NCBI RefSeq assembly: GCF_003173755.1
Contig: NZ_CP029553.1
Coordinates: 211,001-275,000 of the forward strand
DNA: 64,000 nucleotides
Source of the DNA: Methylobacterium terrae
Lineage (GTDB): Bacteria > Pseudomonadota > Alphaproteobacteria > Rhizobiales > Beijerinckiaceae
Reading direction: 5' to 3'
Under the pieces are notes generated by a model. It was not told the origin of the DNA. It was given only the letters and a program-made list of their open reading frames with translations, and made no database searches. Position numbers and translations under genes: made by a program. Positions 54,380 to 64,000 of the stretch are shown here, in pieces (within the stretch, counting starts at the first letter, position 1; every line of letters starts with the position of its first letter).

Positions 54380-54820
54380 CTACCAGCTCCCGGTATTCTG
54401 CATCGAGGCCCAGGGCTCCTGCGGCGGCTTAGGCCCGCCCTTCTGCAGGATCTCGATCGAGATGCCGTCCGGCGAGCGCACGAAGGCCATGTGGCCGTCC
54501 CGCGGCGGGCGGTTGATGGTCACGCCGGCATCCTGGAGCTTCTGGCAGGTGGCGTAGATGTCGTCGACCTGGTAGGCCAGGTGACCGAAGTTGCGTCCGC
54601 CGGTATACTCCTCCGGGTCCCAGTTGTAGGTCAGTTCCAGGAGCGGCGACTTGGTGTCCTTCGCCCGCGCGGCGTCGCCGGGGGCGGCCAGGAACACCAG
54701 GGTGAAGCGGCCCTTCTCGCTCTCGGTGCGGCGCACCTCCTGGAGGCCGAACTTGTTGCAGTAGAAGTCCAGCGCCCGGTCGAGGTCGGCGACGCGGACC
54801 ATCGTGTGCAGGTACTCCAT
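54380..54820 (-). CDS. gloA: Lactoylglutathione lyase (glyoxalase I)
   Basis: 146 residues from ATG 54820 ([20 protein letters not shown]). VOC fold with two beta-alpha-beta-beta-beta units; metal-binding residues fit His in YLHTMVRV, Glu in LELTYN, His in [11 protein letters not shown] and Glu near the C-terminal [20 protein letters not shown] and the [20 protein letters not shown] segment are characteristic of bacterial GloA. Converts the methylglyoxal-glutathione hemithioacetal to lactoylglutathione. Monocistronic. Confidence 0.93.
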   Translation of the reverse strand: MEYLHTMVRVADLDRALDFYCNKFGLQEVRRTESEKGRFTLVFLAAPGDAARAKDTKSPLLELTYNWDPEEYTGGRNFGHLAYQVDDIYATCQKLQDAGVTINRPPRDGHMAFVRSPDGISIEILQKGGPKPPQEPWASMQNTGSW

Positions 54821-54999
54821 GGCACTCCATCCTTCGGTTGCGGCGCGCGGGCGCCCGGTTTCGGCGTCGTAGCTAGGGCGGCGTGAGACCGGCGGGGAGG
54901 CCCCGCCTCCCGCGTTGCGCTGCGGCCGGCGACGGTGCAAAGGCTCATTCCTTCCGCCGCCCGCCTTCCGCCGCCCGCGCGACCGCCGAGGATCCCGCC

Positions 55000-57657
55000 A
55001 TGCAGTCGATCGTCCGCCTCGCCGATTACCGCCCGAGCGACTACCTGATCGACCGCGTCGACCTCGACGTGCGCCTGCATCCGACCGAGACCCGGGTCAC
55101 CGCGACCTTGGCGCTGCGCCCGAACCCCACCGGCGAGCCCGGCGCGCCGCTGGTGCTCGACGGCGACGAGCTGACCCTGCTGGCGATCGCGCTGGACGGG
55201 CAGCCGACGGGCCCGGGCGCGATCGACGTCACGCCTCGGGCCCTGACCTTGCACCAGCCGCCGCAGCGCCCCTTCGTGCTCGAGATCGAGACGCAGGTGA
55301 ACCCGAGCGCCAACACCAAGCTGATGGGGCTCTACCGCTCGAACGGCGTCTACTGCACCCAGTGCGAGGCCGACGGCTTCCGGCGCATCACCTACTTCCT
55401 CGACCGGCCGGACGTGATGGCGGTCTACACCACCCGGATCGAGGCCGAGCGCCACGAGGCGCCGGTGCTGCTCGGCAACGGCAACCCGGTCTCGGCGGGC
55501 GAGGTCGGCCTGACACGCCACTACGCGGTCTGGCACGACCCCCACCCGAAGCCCGCCTACCTGTTCGCCCTCGTCGGCGGCCGCCTCGGCCGGGTCGGCG
55601 CGCGCTTCACCACCCTGGAGGGGCGCGACGTCGAGATCGCCGTCTACGTCGAGCCCGGCAAGGAGGATCGCGCCGACTTCGCCCTCGACGCCGTCGCCCG
55701 CTCGATGGCCTGGGACGAGCGCACCTTCGGCCGCGCCTACGACCTCGACGTCTTCAACGTCGTCGCGGTCTCCGACTTCAACATGGGCGCGATGGAGAAC
55801 AAGGGCCTCAACATCTTCAACGACAAGTACGTGCTGGCGAGCCCCGACACCGCGACCGACGCGGACTACGCCAACATCGAGGCGATCATCGCGCACGAGT
55901 ACTTCCACAACTGGTCCGGCAACCGGGTGACCTGCCGCGACTGGTTCCAGCTCTGCCTCAAGGAAGGCCTGACGGTCTTTCGCGACCAGGAATTCTCCTC
56001 CGACGAGCGCTCGCGCCCGGTCCACCGCATCGCCGAGGTGCGGACCTTACGCGCCCGCCAGTTCCCGGAGGATGCCGGTCCCCTCGCGCACCCGGTGCGG
56101 CCGCAGGCCTACCGCGAGATCAACAACTTCTACACCGCGACGGTCTACGAGAAGGGCGCCGAGATCGTCCGGATGCTGCGCACCCTGCTCGGGCCGGAGA
56201 GCTTCCGGCGCGGCATGGACCGCTACTTCGCGACCTGCGACGGCACGGCCGCGACGGTCGAGGATTTCCTCGCCGCCTTTGCGGCCGAGAGCGGGCGCGA
56301 CCTGACGGCCTTCGCCCGCTGGTACGCCCAGGCCGGCACGCCGACCGTCTCGGTGACCGGCGCCTACGATCCGGAGCGGAAGACCTACAGCCTGGCCTTC
56401 CGCCAGAGCCTGCCGGTGGTCGCCACCGAGGCGACGGCGGGTGCCGCGCCCGAGCCCCTGGTGATCCCGGTCGCGCTCGGCCTCGTCGCCCCGGAGGGCG
56501 GGGCGGTCGAAGCCGCGAGCGACCAAGCCCGCGACGGGGTGTTCGTGCTCGACGCGGCGGAGGCGTCCCTCGTCTTCACCAACGTCGCGGCGGCGCCGGT
56601 GCCGTCGCTGTTTCGCGGCTTCTCCGCCCCGGTGAAGGTCGATCACGCCCTGACCCGGGACGAGCGCCTGACGCTGCTCGCCCACGATTCCGACGCCTTC
56701 AACCGCTGGCAGGCCGCCCAGAGCCTCGCCATGGAGGTGCTGGTCGGCCGCGCCCGCGCCGGCGCGCCGCTCGGCCCCGAAGCCGGCCCCGAGGGTGCGG
56801 CGCTCGCCTCCGCGCTCGCGACCTTCCTCGACGCCGAGGCCCTGGCCGATCCCGCCTTCGCGGCCCTGGTCCTGACGCTGCCCGGCGAGCAGGAGGTGGC
56901 CCAGACCCTCGGCGCCGAGGTCGATCCGGACGCGGTCTGGCGCGCGCGCCAGACGCTCCGCGTGCAGCTCGGCCGCGACCTCGGGTCCCGGCTCCTGGCC
57001 TTGCGCGACGCGCTCGCCGAGCCGCCCGGCGCGCCCTTCAGCCCGGACGCCGCGAGCGCCGGCCGCCGCGCCTTGCGCAACGCCGCCCTCGACCTCGTCG
57101 CGGCCGCCGACCCGCAGGCCGGCACCGCGCTCGCCGTCGCGCAGCTCGACGCCGCCACGACCATGACCGACCGCCTCGCGGCGCTCGCGACCTTGAGCCT
57201 GGTGCCGGGCGAGGCCCGGGAGGCGGCCCTGGCGCGCTTCGCCGAGACCTACCGCCACGAGCCCCTGGTGCTCGACAAGTGGTTCGCCCTGCAGGCGATG
57301 ATCCCGGAGGCCGGGACGCTGGACCGGGTCCGCGGGCTGATGCGCCACCCCGCCTTCTCCCTCGGCAACCCGAATCGGGTCCGCTCGCTGGTCGCCAGCT
57401 TCAGCCTCAACAATCCGACCCAGTTCCACCGCCCGGACGGGGCCGGCTACGACCTCACGGCCGAAGTGGTGCTGCTCCTCGACGGAAAAAATCCCCAAGT
57501 CGCGGCGCGCCTGCTAACTGCTTTCAATACTTGGCGTATGGTCGAAGCGGAGCGCCGCCGGCACGCCGAATCCGCGCTTCGCCGGGTGGCCGGGGCGCCG
57601 GGCCTCTCCCCCGACGTCAGCGACATCGCCGGCCGCTCGCTGGTGCCGGCGAAATAA
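55000..57657 (+). CDS. pepN: Aminopeptidase N (M1 family)
   Basis: 885 residues from ATG 55000; family about 870-890. Exopeptidase GAMEN motif [12 protein letters not shown] (substrate N-terminus) and zinc motif [15 protein letters not shown] with the third ligand in [17 protein letters not shown]. Then the beta-sandwich domain (DYNPERKT-like [16 protein letters not shown]) and the C-terminal helical domain ([26 protein letters not shown]). Removes N-terminal residues in the cytoplasm. Stands before the PAS kinase, 199 bases apart. Confidence 0.96.
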   Translation: MQSIVRLADYRPSDYLIDRVDLDVRLHPTETRVTATLALRPNPTGEPGAPLVLDGDELTLLAIALDGQPTGPGAIDVTPRALTLHQPPQRPFVLEIETQVNPSANTKLMGLYRSNGVYCTQCEADGFRRITYFLDRPDVMAVYTTRIEAERHEAPVLLGNGNPVSAGEVGLTRHYAVWHDPHPKPAYLFALVGGRLGRVGARFTTLEGRDVEIAVYVEPGKEDRADFALDAVARSMAWDERTFGRAYDLDVFNVVAVSDFNMGAMENKGLNIFNDKYVLASPDTATDADYANIEAIIAHEYFHNWSGNRVTCRDWFQLCLKEGLTVFRDQEFSSDERSRPVHRIAEVRTLRARQFPEDAGPLAHPVRPQAYREINNFYTATVYEKGAEIVRMLRTLLGPESFRRGMDRYFATCDGTAATVEDFLAAFAAESGRDLTAFARWYAQAGTPTVSVTGAYDPERKTYSLAFRQSLPVVATEATAGAAPEPLVIPVALGLVAPEGGAVEAASDQARDGVFVLDAAEASLVFTNVAAAPVPSLFRGFSAPVKVDHALTRDERLTLLAHDSDAFNRWQAAQSLAMEVLVGRARAGAPLGPEAGPEGAALASALATFLDAEALADPAFAALVLTLPGEQEVAQTLGAEVDPDAVWRARQTLRVQLGRDLGSRLLALRDALAEPPGAPFSPDAASAGRRALRNAALDLVAAADPQAGTALAVAQLDAATTMTDRLAALATLSLVPGEAREAALARFAETYRHEPLVLDKWFALQAMIPEAGTLDRVRGLMRHPAFSLGNPNRVRSLVASFSLNNPTQFHRPDGAGYDLTAEVVLLLDGKNPQVAARLLTAFNTWRMVEAERRRHAESALRRVAGAPGLSPDVSDIAGRSLVPAK

Positions 57658-57856
57658 TGCACAACCCCTTGTGAGTGCTGGCAGAATCGCGCGCCGTCCG
57701 AAGCCGCCGCGCGATCGGATCACTGGTTAACACTTCATTTCCACGGCGCGAGGCGCTGGACAAAATGCTTGTGGAAATGCCAGATTGAGCCTCGATTCGG
57801 GGGCCTGCCGGGAACCTCCGCGGCATCTGTCTTTCTGTTCCGTTGGGGGTTTGGGT

Positions 57857-60205
57857 ATGCTGGAGGCGGATCCCGCCCCCTTCTCGGCGCGTGCCGCGAC
57901 GATTCTCGGGATCAGCCGGGTTTCGAAGGCCGCGCACCAGCGCCTCGCCCACGCGGAATCCTGGCTCCGGTTCGCCGTTCCGGCGATGCTCGCGGCGTTC
58001 CTGATCTGCCTCGGCACCGTCACCGCCCTGCAGCTCGCCGGCCACCGCGAGGAGGTGGTGGGGGACGCGCGGCGCGACATCGACCTGATCGCCCGCCTGA
58101 TCGCCGGGACGCTCCCGGCCTCCCTCGCCCGGCCCCCCGGACTGGCGACGGCGGAGCCGGCGACGGAGGCCGCCCTGCGCGAGCGGCTGGTCCGCCTCGT
58201 GCCGCCCGGCGGCCTGCCGACCGGCCGCAGCCTCCTGCTGATCGGGGCCGACGACGCGATCCTGGCCGCCCTTCCGGAGCAGACCGGCCTCAAGCGCAAC
58301 TTCAGCGAATTCCTCGGCGAGGTCCAGGTGCTCGGCATCCTGGGCGAGCGCGCCGGCGTGCTGCCGGTGGTGCTCGGCAGCGGCGAGCGGGCGCTGGCGA
58401 CGGTGCGGGCGGTCCCGGGCGGGAGCGGAATCGCGCAGGTCGCGGTGGTGCAGACCCTCGACTCGGTGACGGCGCCGTGGGCCGGGCGGGCCCGGATCGC
58501 CGCGGTGCTGGTCGGGGCCGTCACGCTGGTGGTGGTCTGCACCGGCCTCGCCTACGCGCTCCAGGCCGACCGGGCGCGGGCCGTCGACCGGGTCTGCGAG
58601 CAGGTGCGCCAGCGCCTCGATACCGCGCTCGGCCGCGGCCGCTGCGGCCTGTGGGACTGGGACATCCCGCGCGGCCGGATCTACTGGTCGGATTCGATGT
58701 ACCAGCTCCTCGGCTACGTCCGGGAGCAGGAATTCCTCTCCTTCGGCGACGTCAACGGCCTCGTCCACCCGGACGACACCGACCTCTACGGCCTCGCCCG
58801 CCAGCTGGCGGCCCGCGACACCACCGTCGATCACGAGTTCCGCATCCGCGCCGCCGGCGGCGAATGGGTCTGGCTCAAGGCCCGGGCCGAGATCGTGCAG
58901 GACCTGGAGGACAATGGCCGCCACCTCGTCGGCATCGTCATCGACATCTCGGAGCAGCGCCGCCTCGCCGAATCGACCGCCACCGCCGACATGCGCCTGC
59001 GCGACGCCGTCGAGGCCGTGTCCGAGGCCTTCGTGCTCTGGGACGCCCAGAATCGCCTGGTCCTGTGCAACTCGAAGTTCCGCCGCCTGCACGCGCTGAC
59101 CGCCGACGAGGCCCAGCCCGGCCGCCGCTACGACGCCATCATGGGGCGCGCCGCCCTGCCGACCGTGCGGCGCGAGATCCCCGCCGGCGAGTTCCCGGAG
59201 GCGGGAGCCCGCACCTTCGAGGCCGAGCTCGCCGACGGGCGCTGGCTGCAGATCAGCGAGCGGCGCACCAAGGACGGCGGTTACGTGTCGGTCGGCACCG
59301 ACATCACGGCCCTGAAACGGCATCAGGAGCGGCTCGTGGAATCGGAACGCCAGCTCATCGCCACCATCGCGGACCTCAAGCGCTCGCGCCGGACCCTCGA
59401 GATCCAGACCCAGCAGCTCGCGGACCTCGCCGAGCGCTACCTCGACCAGAAGGCCCAGGCCGAGAGCGCCAACCGCTCGAAATCCGAGTTCCTGGCCAAC
59501 ATGAGCCACGAGCTGCGCACCCCCCTCAACGCCATCCTGGGCTTCGCCGAGGTGATGGAGAGCGAGGTGTTCGGCGCGCTCGGCTCAGAGAAGTACCGCG
59601 AGTATTGCCGCGACATCCGCTCGAGCGGGCACTACCTCCTGTCGGTCATCGACGACATCCTCGACATGTCGCGCATCGACGCCCGCCGGGTGAAGCTCGC
59701 CAAGCAGCCGGTGGCGGTGAGCGAGGCGCTGGAGCGCGCCCTCAAGCTGATCGCCGAGCCGGCCCGGGCCAAGGGGCTCACCGTCAGCGTCGAGATGAGC
59801 GCCGACACCCTGGTGATGGCCGACGAGCGCGCCCTGCACCAGATCCTGGTCAACCTCCTGCAGAACGCCGTGAAGTTCACCCCCGAGGCCGGCCGGGTGG
59901 CGGTGCGCACGCGGCGGGCCATCGACGCGGTCCACATCTTCGTCGAGGACAGCGGCATCGGCATCCCGAAGGCGGCTCTGCCGAAGCTCGGCTACCCGTT
60001 CGAGCAGGTCGAGACCAACTTCGCCCGCAGCTACAAGGGCTCAGGCCTCGGCCTCGCCATCGCCCGCTCGCTGGCCGAGCTCCACGGCGGCGGCCTGCGC
60101 ATCCGCTCCGAGGAGGGCACCGGCACGATCGTGCTGGTCCGGCTGCCGCGGCCCGGCCTCAACGACGCCGCCGCGGCGCAGGAGGCGGCCGCCCTCCACG
60201 CGTGA
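57857..60205 (+). CDS. Membrane PAS sensor histidine kinase, PleC/PdhS-like
   Basis: 782 residues from ATG 57857; another ATG at 57785 is possible. Topology: helix 1 (FAVPAMLAAFLICLGTVTAL, about 43-62), a periplasmic sensor of about 150 residues, helix 2 (IAAVLVGAVTLVVVCTGLAY, about 212-232). Then PAS domains (one with SMYQLLGYVREQEFLSF; another with AFVLWDAQNRLVLCNSKFR), a coiled-coil linker and HisKA with FLANMSHELRTPLNAILGF, followed by HATPase (NLLQNAVKFTPEAG, GIGIPKAALPKLGYPFEQVE, GSGLGLAIARSLAELHGG). The DHp and ATPase match the PdhS/PleC/DivJ kinases that tune cell-cycle regulator DivK, an inference from sequence. Confidence 0.9.
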   Translation: MLEADPAPFSARAATILGISRVSKAAHQRLAHAESWLRFAVPAMLAAFLICLGTVTALQLAGHREEVVGDARRDIDLIARLIAGTLPASLARPPGLATAEPATEAALRERLVRLVPPGGLPTGRSLLLIGADDAILAALPEQTGLKRNFSEFLGEVQVLGILGERAGVLPVVLGSGERALATVRAVPGGSGIAQVAVVQTLDSVTAPWAGRARIAAVLVGAVTLVVVCTGLAYALQADRARAVDRVCEQVRQRLDTALGRGRCGLWDWDIPRGRIYWSDSMYQLLGYVREQEFLSFGDVNGLVHPDDTDLYGLARQLAARDTTVDHEFRIRAAGGEWVWLKARAEIVQDLEDNGRHLVGIVIDISEQRRLAESTATADMRLRDAVEAVSEAFVLWDAQNRLVLCNSKFRRLHALTADEAQPGRRYDAIMGRAALPTVRREIPAGEFPEAGARTFEAELADGRWLQISERRTKDGGYVSVGTDITALKRHQERLVESERQLIATIADLKRSRRTLEIQTQQLADLAERYLDQKAQAESANRSKSEFLANMSHELRTPLNAILGFAEVMESEVFGALGSEKYREYCRDIRSSGHYLLSVIDDILDMSRIDARRVKLAKQPVAVSEALERALKLIAEPARAKGLTVSVEMSADTLVMADERALHQILVNLLQNAVKFTPEAGRVAVRTRRAIDAVHIFVEDSGIGIPKAALPKLGYPFEQVETNFARSYKGSGLGLAIARSLAELHGGGLRIRSEEGTGTIVLVRLPRPGLNDAAAAQEAAALHA

Positions 60206-60598
60206 GGGACAAGGCTACGGGACGCGATGCCGCCGAATCACCGTCGCCGATCGCATCGAGAGCCTGTCCGACCGGTACGGCAGCGCCGACATCCCCCCGG
60301 GTCATGCCGCGGCCGCGAAAGCGGAGCCGGAATGACAGGCTGATGTGCGTATCGTCGAAGCCGGCGCGACGTCGGCAGTCGGCACATCCGCCCGGGATCG
60401 TCGACGCGGACGGTCCGCGACGGGCGGCATCGACCAGCGCACCACCACCTCATCGTCCCGACGCGCGTCAGGTTTCCTCACGCGAGCGTCAGCATTAGGC
60501 GTTTGTCGGCGCGCCGCGGGACCGCCATGCTGCCGGATCATGAGCACCGCGAGACGAGCCCCGCCGCCGACGCCGACGATGCGTCGAGGCAGCCCCGC
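60206..60598. other. Intergenic
   Basis: A frame reading ITVADRIESLSDRYGSADI and PPGHAAAAKAEPE ends at about 60330 and may be the tail of a lost gene; no start found. No RNA or terminator recognised. Confidence 0.3.
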
Positions 60599-61426
60599 AT
60601 GACGCCGTTGGTCCTCCTCGGCGTGGTCTGCGCGGCGATCCTGCATGCCGGCTGGAACGCGGTGTTGCGCGGCGGCAGCGACCGCCTCTGGTCGATGACC
60701 CTGATGATGATCGCCGTCGCCGGTGCCTCGGCGATCGCCGTCGCGCTCCTGCCCTGGCCGAACCCGGCGAGCTGGCCCTACGTGGTCGCCTCGGCGGTCA
60801 TCCATGCCGGCTACAACCTGTCCCTCGTGCGGACCTACCGCTCCGGCGACCTCGGGCAGACCTACCCGATCTCGCGCGGCTCCTCGCCCGTCCTCGTCGC
60901 GCTCGGGGCGGCTCTGTTCGCGCACGAATCCCTCGGCCTCCTCTCCGTGATCGGCATCGGGCTCGTCTCGGGCGGGATCCTCTCGCTCGCCGTCCAGGGA
61001 CGACGGGTGCGCGCGGACTTCCTCCCGGCCGCCCTCGTCACCGGCCTCCTCATCGGGGCCTACACCGTCGTCGACGGGATCGGGGTGCGCCTGTCCGGCA
61101 ACAGCCTGTCCTACGCGGCGAGCATGTTCCTCCTGTGGAGCCTGACCATGCCGCCGCTCTTCATTGCGATGCGCGGCAGGCCGCCGGCCTACACCGCCGC
61201 GCAGACCGCGACGGCGCTCGCCGGCGGGCTCGTCTCGATCCTGGCCTACGGCATCGTCATCTGGGCGATGCAATCCGACGCGATGGGAACGGTCTCGGCT
61301 TTGCGCGAGACCAGCGTGGTCTACGCCGCCCTCATCGGGCGGGTCTTCCTCGGGGAATCCTTGAGCCCGCGCCGGATCGCCTCCTGCCTCGCGGTCGCGG
61401 CCGGCGCGGCCTGCCTGGCCTGGTGA
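60599..61426 (+). CDS. EamA/DMT-family membrane transporter
   Basis: 275 residues from ATG 60599 (MTPLVLLGVVCAAILHAGWN), ten transmembrane helices in two EamA repeats. An earlier in-frame start at 60503 would add a non-hydrophobic leader. Landmarks: ILHAGWNAVLRGG, AGYNLSLVRTYRSGDLGQTYPI (typical of this DMT subgroup), SRGSSPVLVALGAALFAHES and the second repeat ESLSPRRIASCLAVAAGAAC. Probably exports a metabolite; substrate unknown. The stop codon lies in a 14-bp tandem repeat. Confidence 0.85.
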   Translation: MTPLVLLGVVCAAILHAGWNAVLRGGSDRLWSMTLMMIAVAGASAIAVALLPWPNPASWPYVVASAVIHAGYNLSLVRTYRSGDLGQTYPISRGSSPVLVALGAALFAHESLGLLSVIGIGLVSGGILSLAVQGRRVRADFLPAALVTGLLIGAYTVVDGIGVRLSGNSLSYAASMFLLWSLTMPPLFIAMRGRPPAYTAAQTATALAGGLVSILAYGIVIWAMQSDAMGTVSALRETSVVYAALIGRVFLGESLSPRRIASCLAVAAGAACLAW

Positions 61427-61473
61427 TCCCGGCATGGTGATCCCGTCTTGGTGATCCCGGCCCGGCGATCCGC
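61421..61473. repeat. 14-bp tandem repeat, 3 copies plus part
   Basis: TGGTGATCCCGGCA (61421-61434), TGGTGATCCCGTCT (61435-61448) and TGGTGATCCCGGCC (61449-61462), then CGGCGATCCGC. The first copy carries the stop codon of the EamA gene. Confidence 0.75.
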
Positions 61474-61499
61474 CATCCGCATGTCAGGAGAGACGATCG

Positions 61500-61925
61500 A
61501 TGAGCACCACGACCATCCGGACAGGCCGGTGCCATTGCGGCGCGGTCCGCTTCGCGGCCTCTCTCGGCGACGGGCTCGCCTCGATCCGCCGCTGCACCTG
61601 CTCGTATTGCCGGATGCGCGGCGCCGTCGTCGCCATGGCGGAGATCGGCGGCGTTACGATCCTGCAGGGCGCGGAGGCGCTGACGCGCTACCGCTTCCAC
61701 ACCGGAGCGGCGGAGCACTTCTTCTGCTCCCGATGCGGCATCTACACCCATCACCAGCGCCGGTCCGACACCAGCCTCTACGCCGTCAACGTCGCCTGCC
61801 TCGACGGGGTCAGCCCGTTCGACTTCCCCGAGGTGCCGGTGACCGACGGGGTCGATCACCCCAACGATACCGGCCGCCCGGCGCGGCTCGCCGGCACCCT
61901 GCGCTTCATCCCGGCAGACCGGTGA
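61500..61925 (+). CDS. GFA-family (formaldehyde-activating enzyme-like) protein
   Basis: 141 residues from ATG 61500, GGAGAGACG upstream. Zinc ligands: GRCHCGAVRF, CTCSYCRMRG and FFCSRCGIYTHHQ. In Paracoccus, Gfa binds S-hydroxymethylglutathione; most family members are uncharacterised. In a methylotroph a link to formaldehyde handling is tempting, but no pathway gene is adjacent. Confidence 0.88.
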   Translation: MSTTTIRTGRCHCGAVRFAASLGDGLASIRRCTCSYCRMRGAVVAMAEIGGVTILQGAEALTRYRFHTGAAEHFFCSRCGIYTHHQRRSDTSLYAVNVACLDGVSPFDFPEVPVTDGVDHPNDTGRPARLAGTLRFIPADR

Positions 61926-61930
61926 CGGCC

Positions 61931-61954
61931 CCCCCGGACACTGCCGTCCGGGGG
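61931..61954. terminator. Bidirectional hairpin between convergent genes
   Basis: CCCCCGGAC at 61931-61939 pairs with GTCCGGGGG at 61946-61954, in the 49-base gap between the GFA and chemoreceptor stops. No T-run. Confidence 0.55.
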
Positions 61955-61974
61955 ATGTCGGGCGAGCCCGCTCC

Positions 61975-63660
61975 TCAGGCCGCCCGCACGGTCGCCAGGA
62001 ACCGCGCCACCTCGGCCCCGAGATGCTCGGACTGGCGCGACAGCTCGGTCGCCGAGGCGAGAACCTGGGTCGCCGCCGCGCCGGTCTCCTCGGCGGCGCC
62101 CGCCACTCCGGCGATGTTGCCGGTGACCTCGCCGGTGCCGGTCGCGGCCTGGGAGACGTTGCGGACGATCTCCTGGGTCGCGACGCCCTGCTCCTCGACC
62201 GCGGCGGCGATCGCCACCGTCACCGAATCGATCTCGCGGATGCGCGCGGTGATCGCGCCGATCGCCGAGACCGTCTCGCCGGTGGCGCTCTGCACCGCCG
62301 CGATCTGCTGGCCGATCTCGTCGGTCGCCCGCGCGGTCTGGGCGGCGAGCTCCTTCACCTCGGCGGCGACGACCGCGAAGCCGCGGCCGGCTGCACCCGC
62401 CCGGGCCGCCTCGATGGTGGCGTTGAGCGCGAGCAGGTTCGTCTGACTGGCGATCGACGAGATCAGACCGGCGACGTCGCCGATCCGGCCGACGATCCGG
62501 CTCAGCTCGCGCACCCGGGCGCCGGTCTGGTCGGCCTCCGCCACCGCCTGCCGGGCAAGGCCGGCCGAGCCGTCGACCTGGCGGCCGATCTCGGAAACCG
62601 AGGCGCCGAGCTCCTCCGCCGCCGCCGCGACGGTGCCGACATTCGAGGCCGCCTGCTCGGCGGCCGCCGCCACGGTCGCGGACTGGCTCGCCGTCTCGGT
62701 CGCCGTCGCGGTCATCTGCCCGGCGGTCGCCTGCAGCTCGGTGGCCGAGGACGAGACCAGGCCGACGATGCCGCCGACCGCGCGCTCGAAGCCGTCGGCC
62801 AGCGTGATCATCGTGCGCCGACGCTCCTCGGCGGCCGCCGCGTCGGCGTTCCGCTTGATCTCGGCCTGCTCGGCCGCCTTCCGGGCCACCAGCGCCTTGA
62901 TACCCTCGACCGCGCGGCCGATGGCACCCACCTCGTCGCCGCGACGCGCCTCCGCGATCTCGGCCTCGATCTCGCCGCGGGCCATCCGCTCGAGGACGCC
63001 CACGAGGCGGTTGATCGGCCGGGTGACGCCGGCCAGGGCGACGAGGGCGACGGCGAGAAGTCCCAGCACCATGCCGAGCGCCGTCACCGCGATCAGCTGG
63101 TAGCGGGTCGCGTTGGTCTGGTCGGTGAGGTCGTCCGAGCTCTTCGCGACGTAATCCTGGATGTCGATGCCGATCTGGTTCGATTCCCGGATCAGTTCAC
63201 CGAGGACCGGGTCGACCGTGTCGTGATAGAGATCGAGGGCCTCCGCGTTCCTCTGCGCCATGCCCAGCTTGCGCACGGCACCGAGCTTGACCGTCAGCCC
63301 GTCGAGTCCGGCCGCGAGGGTGTCGATCCGCGCGGCGAAGGTCGGCGCCTGGCCGCGCATCTCGGTGAGCGCGGCCTTCACCTCGGACGAGGCCGCGTCG
63401 AACGTCTCGTTCGCGCGACGCATCAGGCCCGGCTCCGATTCCGCGACGATGCGGAACACGGCGTAGTTCATCGTGTAGACGAGGCGGTTGACCCGACGTG
63501 CCGTCACCGGTGCCCGCGCCTCGCGGACGATGAACAGGCTGTAGGCGTCGTCGATCGCCGTCATGCGCCCCTGGGCGTACCAGACGCAGCCGCCGACGAT
63601 CGCGGCGATCAGCGCGATGGCAGCCGTGAGCTTGTGCAGGATCTTGAAATTGGCGAGCAC
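61975..63660 (-). CDS. Methyl-accepting chemotaxis protein
   Basis: 561 residues from GTG 63660 ([20 protein letters not shown]), chosen because GGGGA lies about 10 bases upstream; GTG 63675 would add five residues. Helix 1 ([20 protein letters not shown]), a periplasmic four-helix-bundle sensor of about 145 residues, helix 2 ([20 protein letters not shown]), HAMP ([20 protein letters not shown]), then a long coiled coil and the signalling hairpin [20 protein letters not shown] ... [19 protein letters not shown]. No pentapeptide tail for CheR/CheB. It detects an unknown periplasmic ligand; no che genes are in view. Confidence 0.93.
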   Translation of the reverse strand: MLANFKILHKLTAAIALIAAIVGGCVWYAQGRMTAIDDAYSLFIVREARAPVTARRVNRLVYTMNYAVFRIVAESEPGLMRRANETFDAASSEVKAALTEMRGQAPTFAARIDTLAAGLDGLTVKLGAVRKLGMAQRNAEALDLYHDTVDPVLGELIRESNQIGIDIQDYVAKSSDDLTDQTNATRYQLIAVTALGMVLGLLAVALVALAGVTRPINRLVGVLERMARGEIEAEIAEARRGDEVGAIGRAVEGIKALVARKAAEQAEIKRNADAAAAEERRRTMITLADGFERAVGGIVGLVSSSATELQATAGQMTATATETASQSATVAAAAEQAASNVGTVAAAAEELGASVSEIGRQVDGSAGLARQAVAEADQTGARVRELSRIVGRIGDVAGLISSIASQTNLLALNATIEAARAGAAGRGFAVVAAEVKELAAQTARATDEIGQQIAAVQSATGETVSAIGAITARIREIDSVTVAIAAAVEEQGVATQEIVRNVSQAATGTGEVTGNIAGVAGAAEETGAAATQVLASATELSRQSEHLGAEVARFLATVRAA

Positions 63661-64000
63661 GGGCCCGGTCCCCACTGAAGGATGTCGTTCGGGCTCGAGG
63701 AAGCAACGGAAGATTTAAGACACCGTAAAGCGCCGGGCATTTGAGGGGGAACCGCCGGGGTGCCGGCCGATCTCAACGTCAAGCCTACGGTTTACGCAGC
63801 GACGGAATTACGACAACGGCGACTGGAGGCGAGATCTACGCTGCGACCACTCCGCAAGACCCAACAGACCGAGGACCGATCCTGAATCACGGTGCCGGGC
63901 GCACGACGGATATCCGCGATCTCATGTTCCCGCAGGACAACGCTCGATGCCGAGGTATGTTCCCGGGCTCCGCGCCGTCGGGAGAACTCCCATGGCAGCT
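63661..64000. other. Upstream region of the chemoreceptor; nothing else seen
   Basis: Holds the minus-strand promoter region for the chemoreceptor. No complete reading frame, RNA gene or repeat is recognised up to the window end. Confidence 0.4.

Overview
The window is about 70% GC DNA from an alphaproteobacterium, most likely a Methylobacterium (Methylobacteriaceae). This is inferred from the remembered character of the proteins (DUF6894-type small protein, conserved HTH-metK-trmB block, PdhS/PleC-like kinase, HWE kinase), from the very high GC and from the intergenic palindromic elements. No database search was possible.

Layout. 1-3.6 kb: the end of a polar amino-acid ABC transporter operon (ATPase plus two tandem paralogous binding proteins), followed by two decayed genes: a luciferase-like monooxygenase and an ornithine/lysine N-monooxygenase of hydroxamate siderophore synthesis. 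4.0-4.6 kb: a sharply AT-rich island with one small repeat protein. 4.6-9.9 kb: a degenerate prophage ending in a truncated integrase beside tRNA-Gly(TCC). Its lysozyme gene is split by an IS3-family element whose ends and 4-bp target duplication are visible. 10-16.5 kb: an M48 lipoprotein protease, an SNase-like protein, a tRNA-Arg(CCT) interrupted by a group I intron, a hemerythrin-like protein and several tiny membrane or hypothetical proteins. 16.5-25 kb: MgtC, HTH-metK-trmB, a coiled-coil membrane protein, an HWE kinase and Fe superoxide dismutase. 25-34.8 kb: ChbG deacetylase, GT2 glycosyltransferase, MurJ, haloacid dehalogenase, an MHS transporter with a divergent binding protein, a HEPN-like cassette and a TAXI protein.

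35-38.2 kb is a giant two-domain glycosyltransferase (GT2 plus GT4) with eight N-terminal repeats of the same type as the orphan protein at 4.1 kb. After a 1.3 kb gap with no recognisable gene come typA and cardiolipin synthase. 44.2-53.1 kb is the first half of the division and cell-wall (dcw) cluster on the minus strand, in transcription order rsmH-ftsL-ftsI-murE-murF-mraY-murD, tightly overlapped and ending after murD. rnpB lies just upstream. 54-63.7 kb: a small HTH-like protein, glyoxalase I, aminopeptidase N, a PAS histidine kinase, an EamA transporter, a GFA-family protein and a chemoreceptor.

How genes work together: the dcw genes and MurJ make lipid II and translocate it; FtsI, FtsL and RsmH serve division. 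The HTH regulator, MetK and TrmB form an S-adenosylmethionine synthesis and use block. The ChbG/GT2 pair and the giant glycosyltransferase suggest surface glycan or lipid modification. The accessory material (prophage, IS, AT-rich island, pseudogenes, palindromic repeats) sits mainly in 2.5-9.9 kb and 34.7-39.7 kb.
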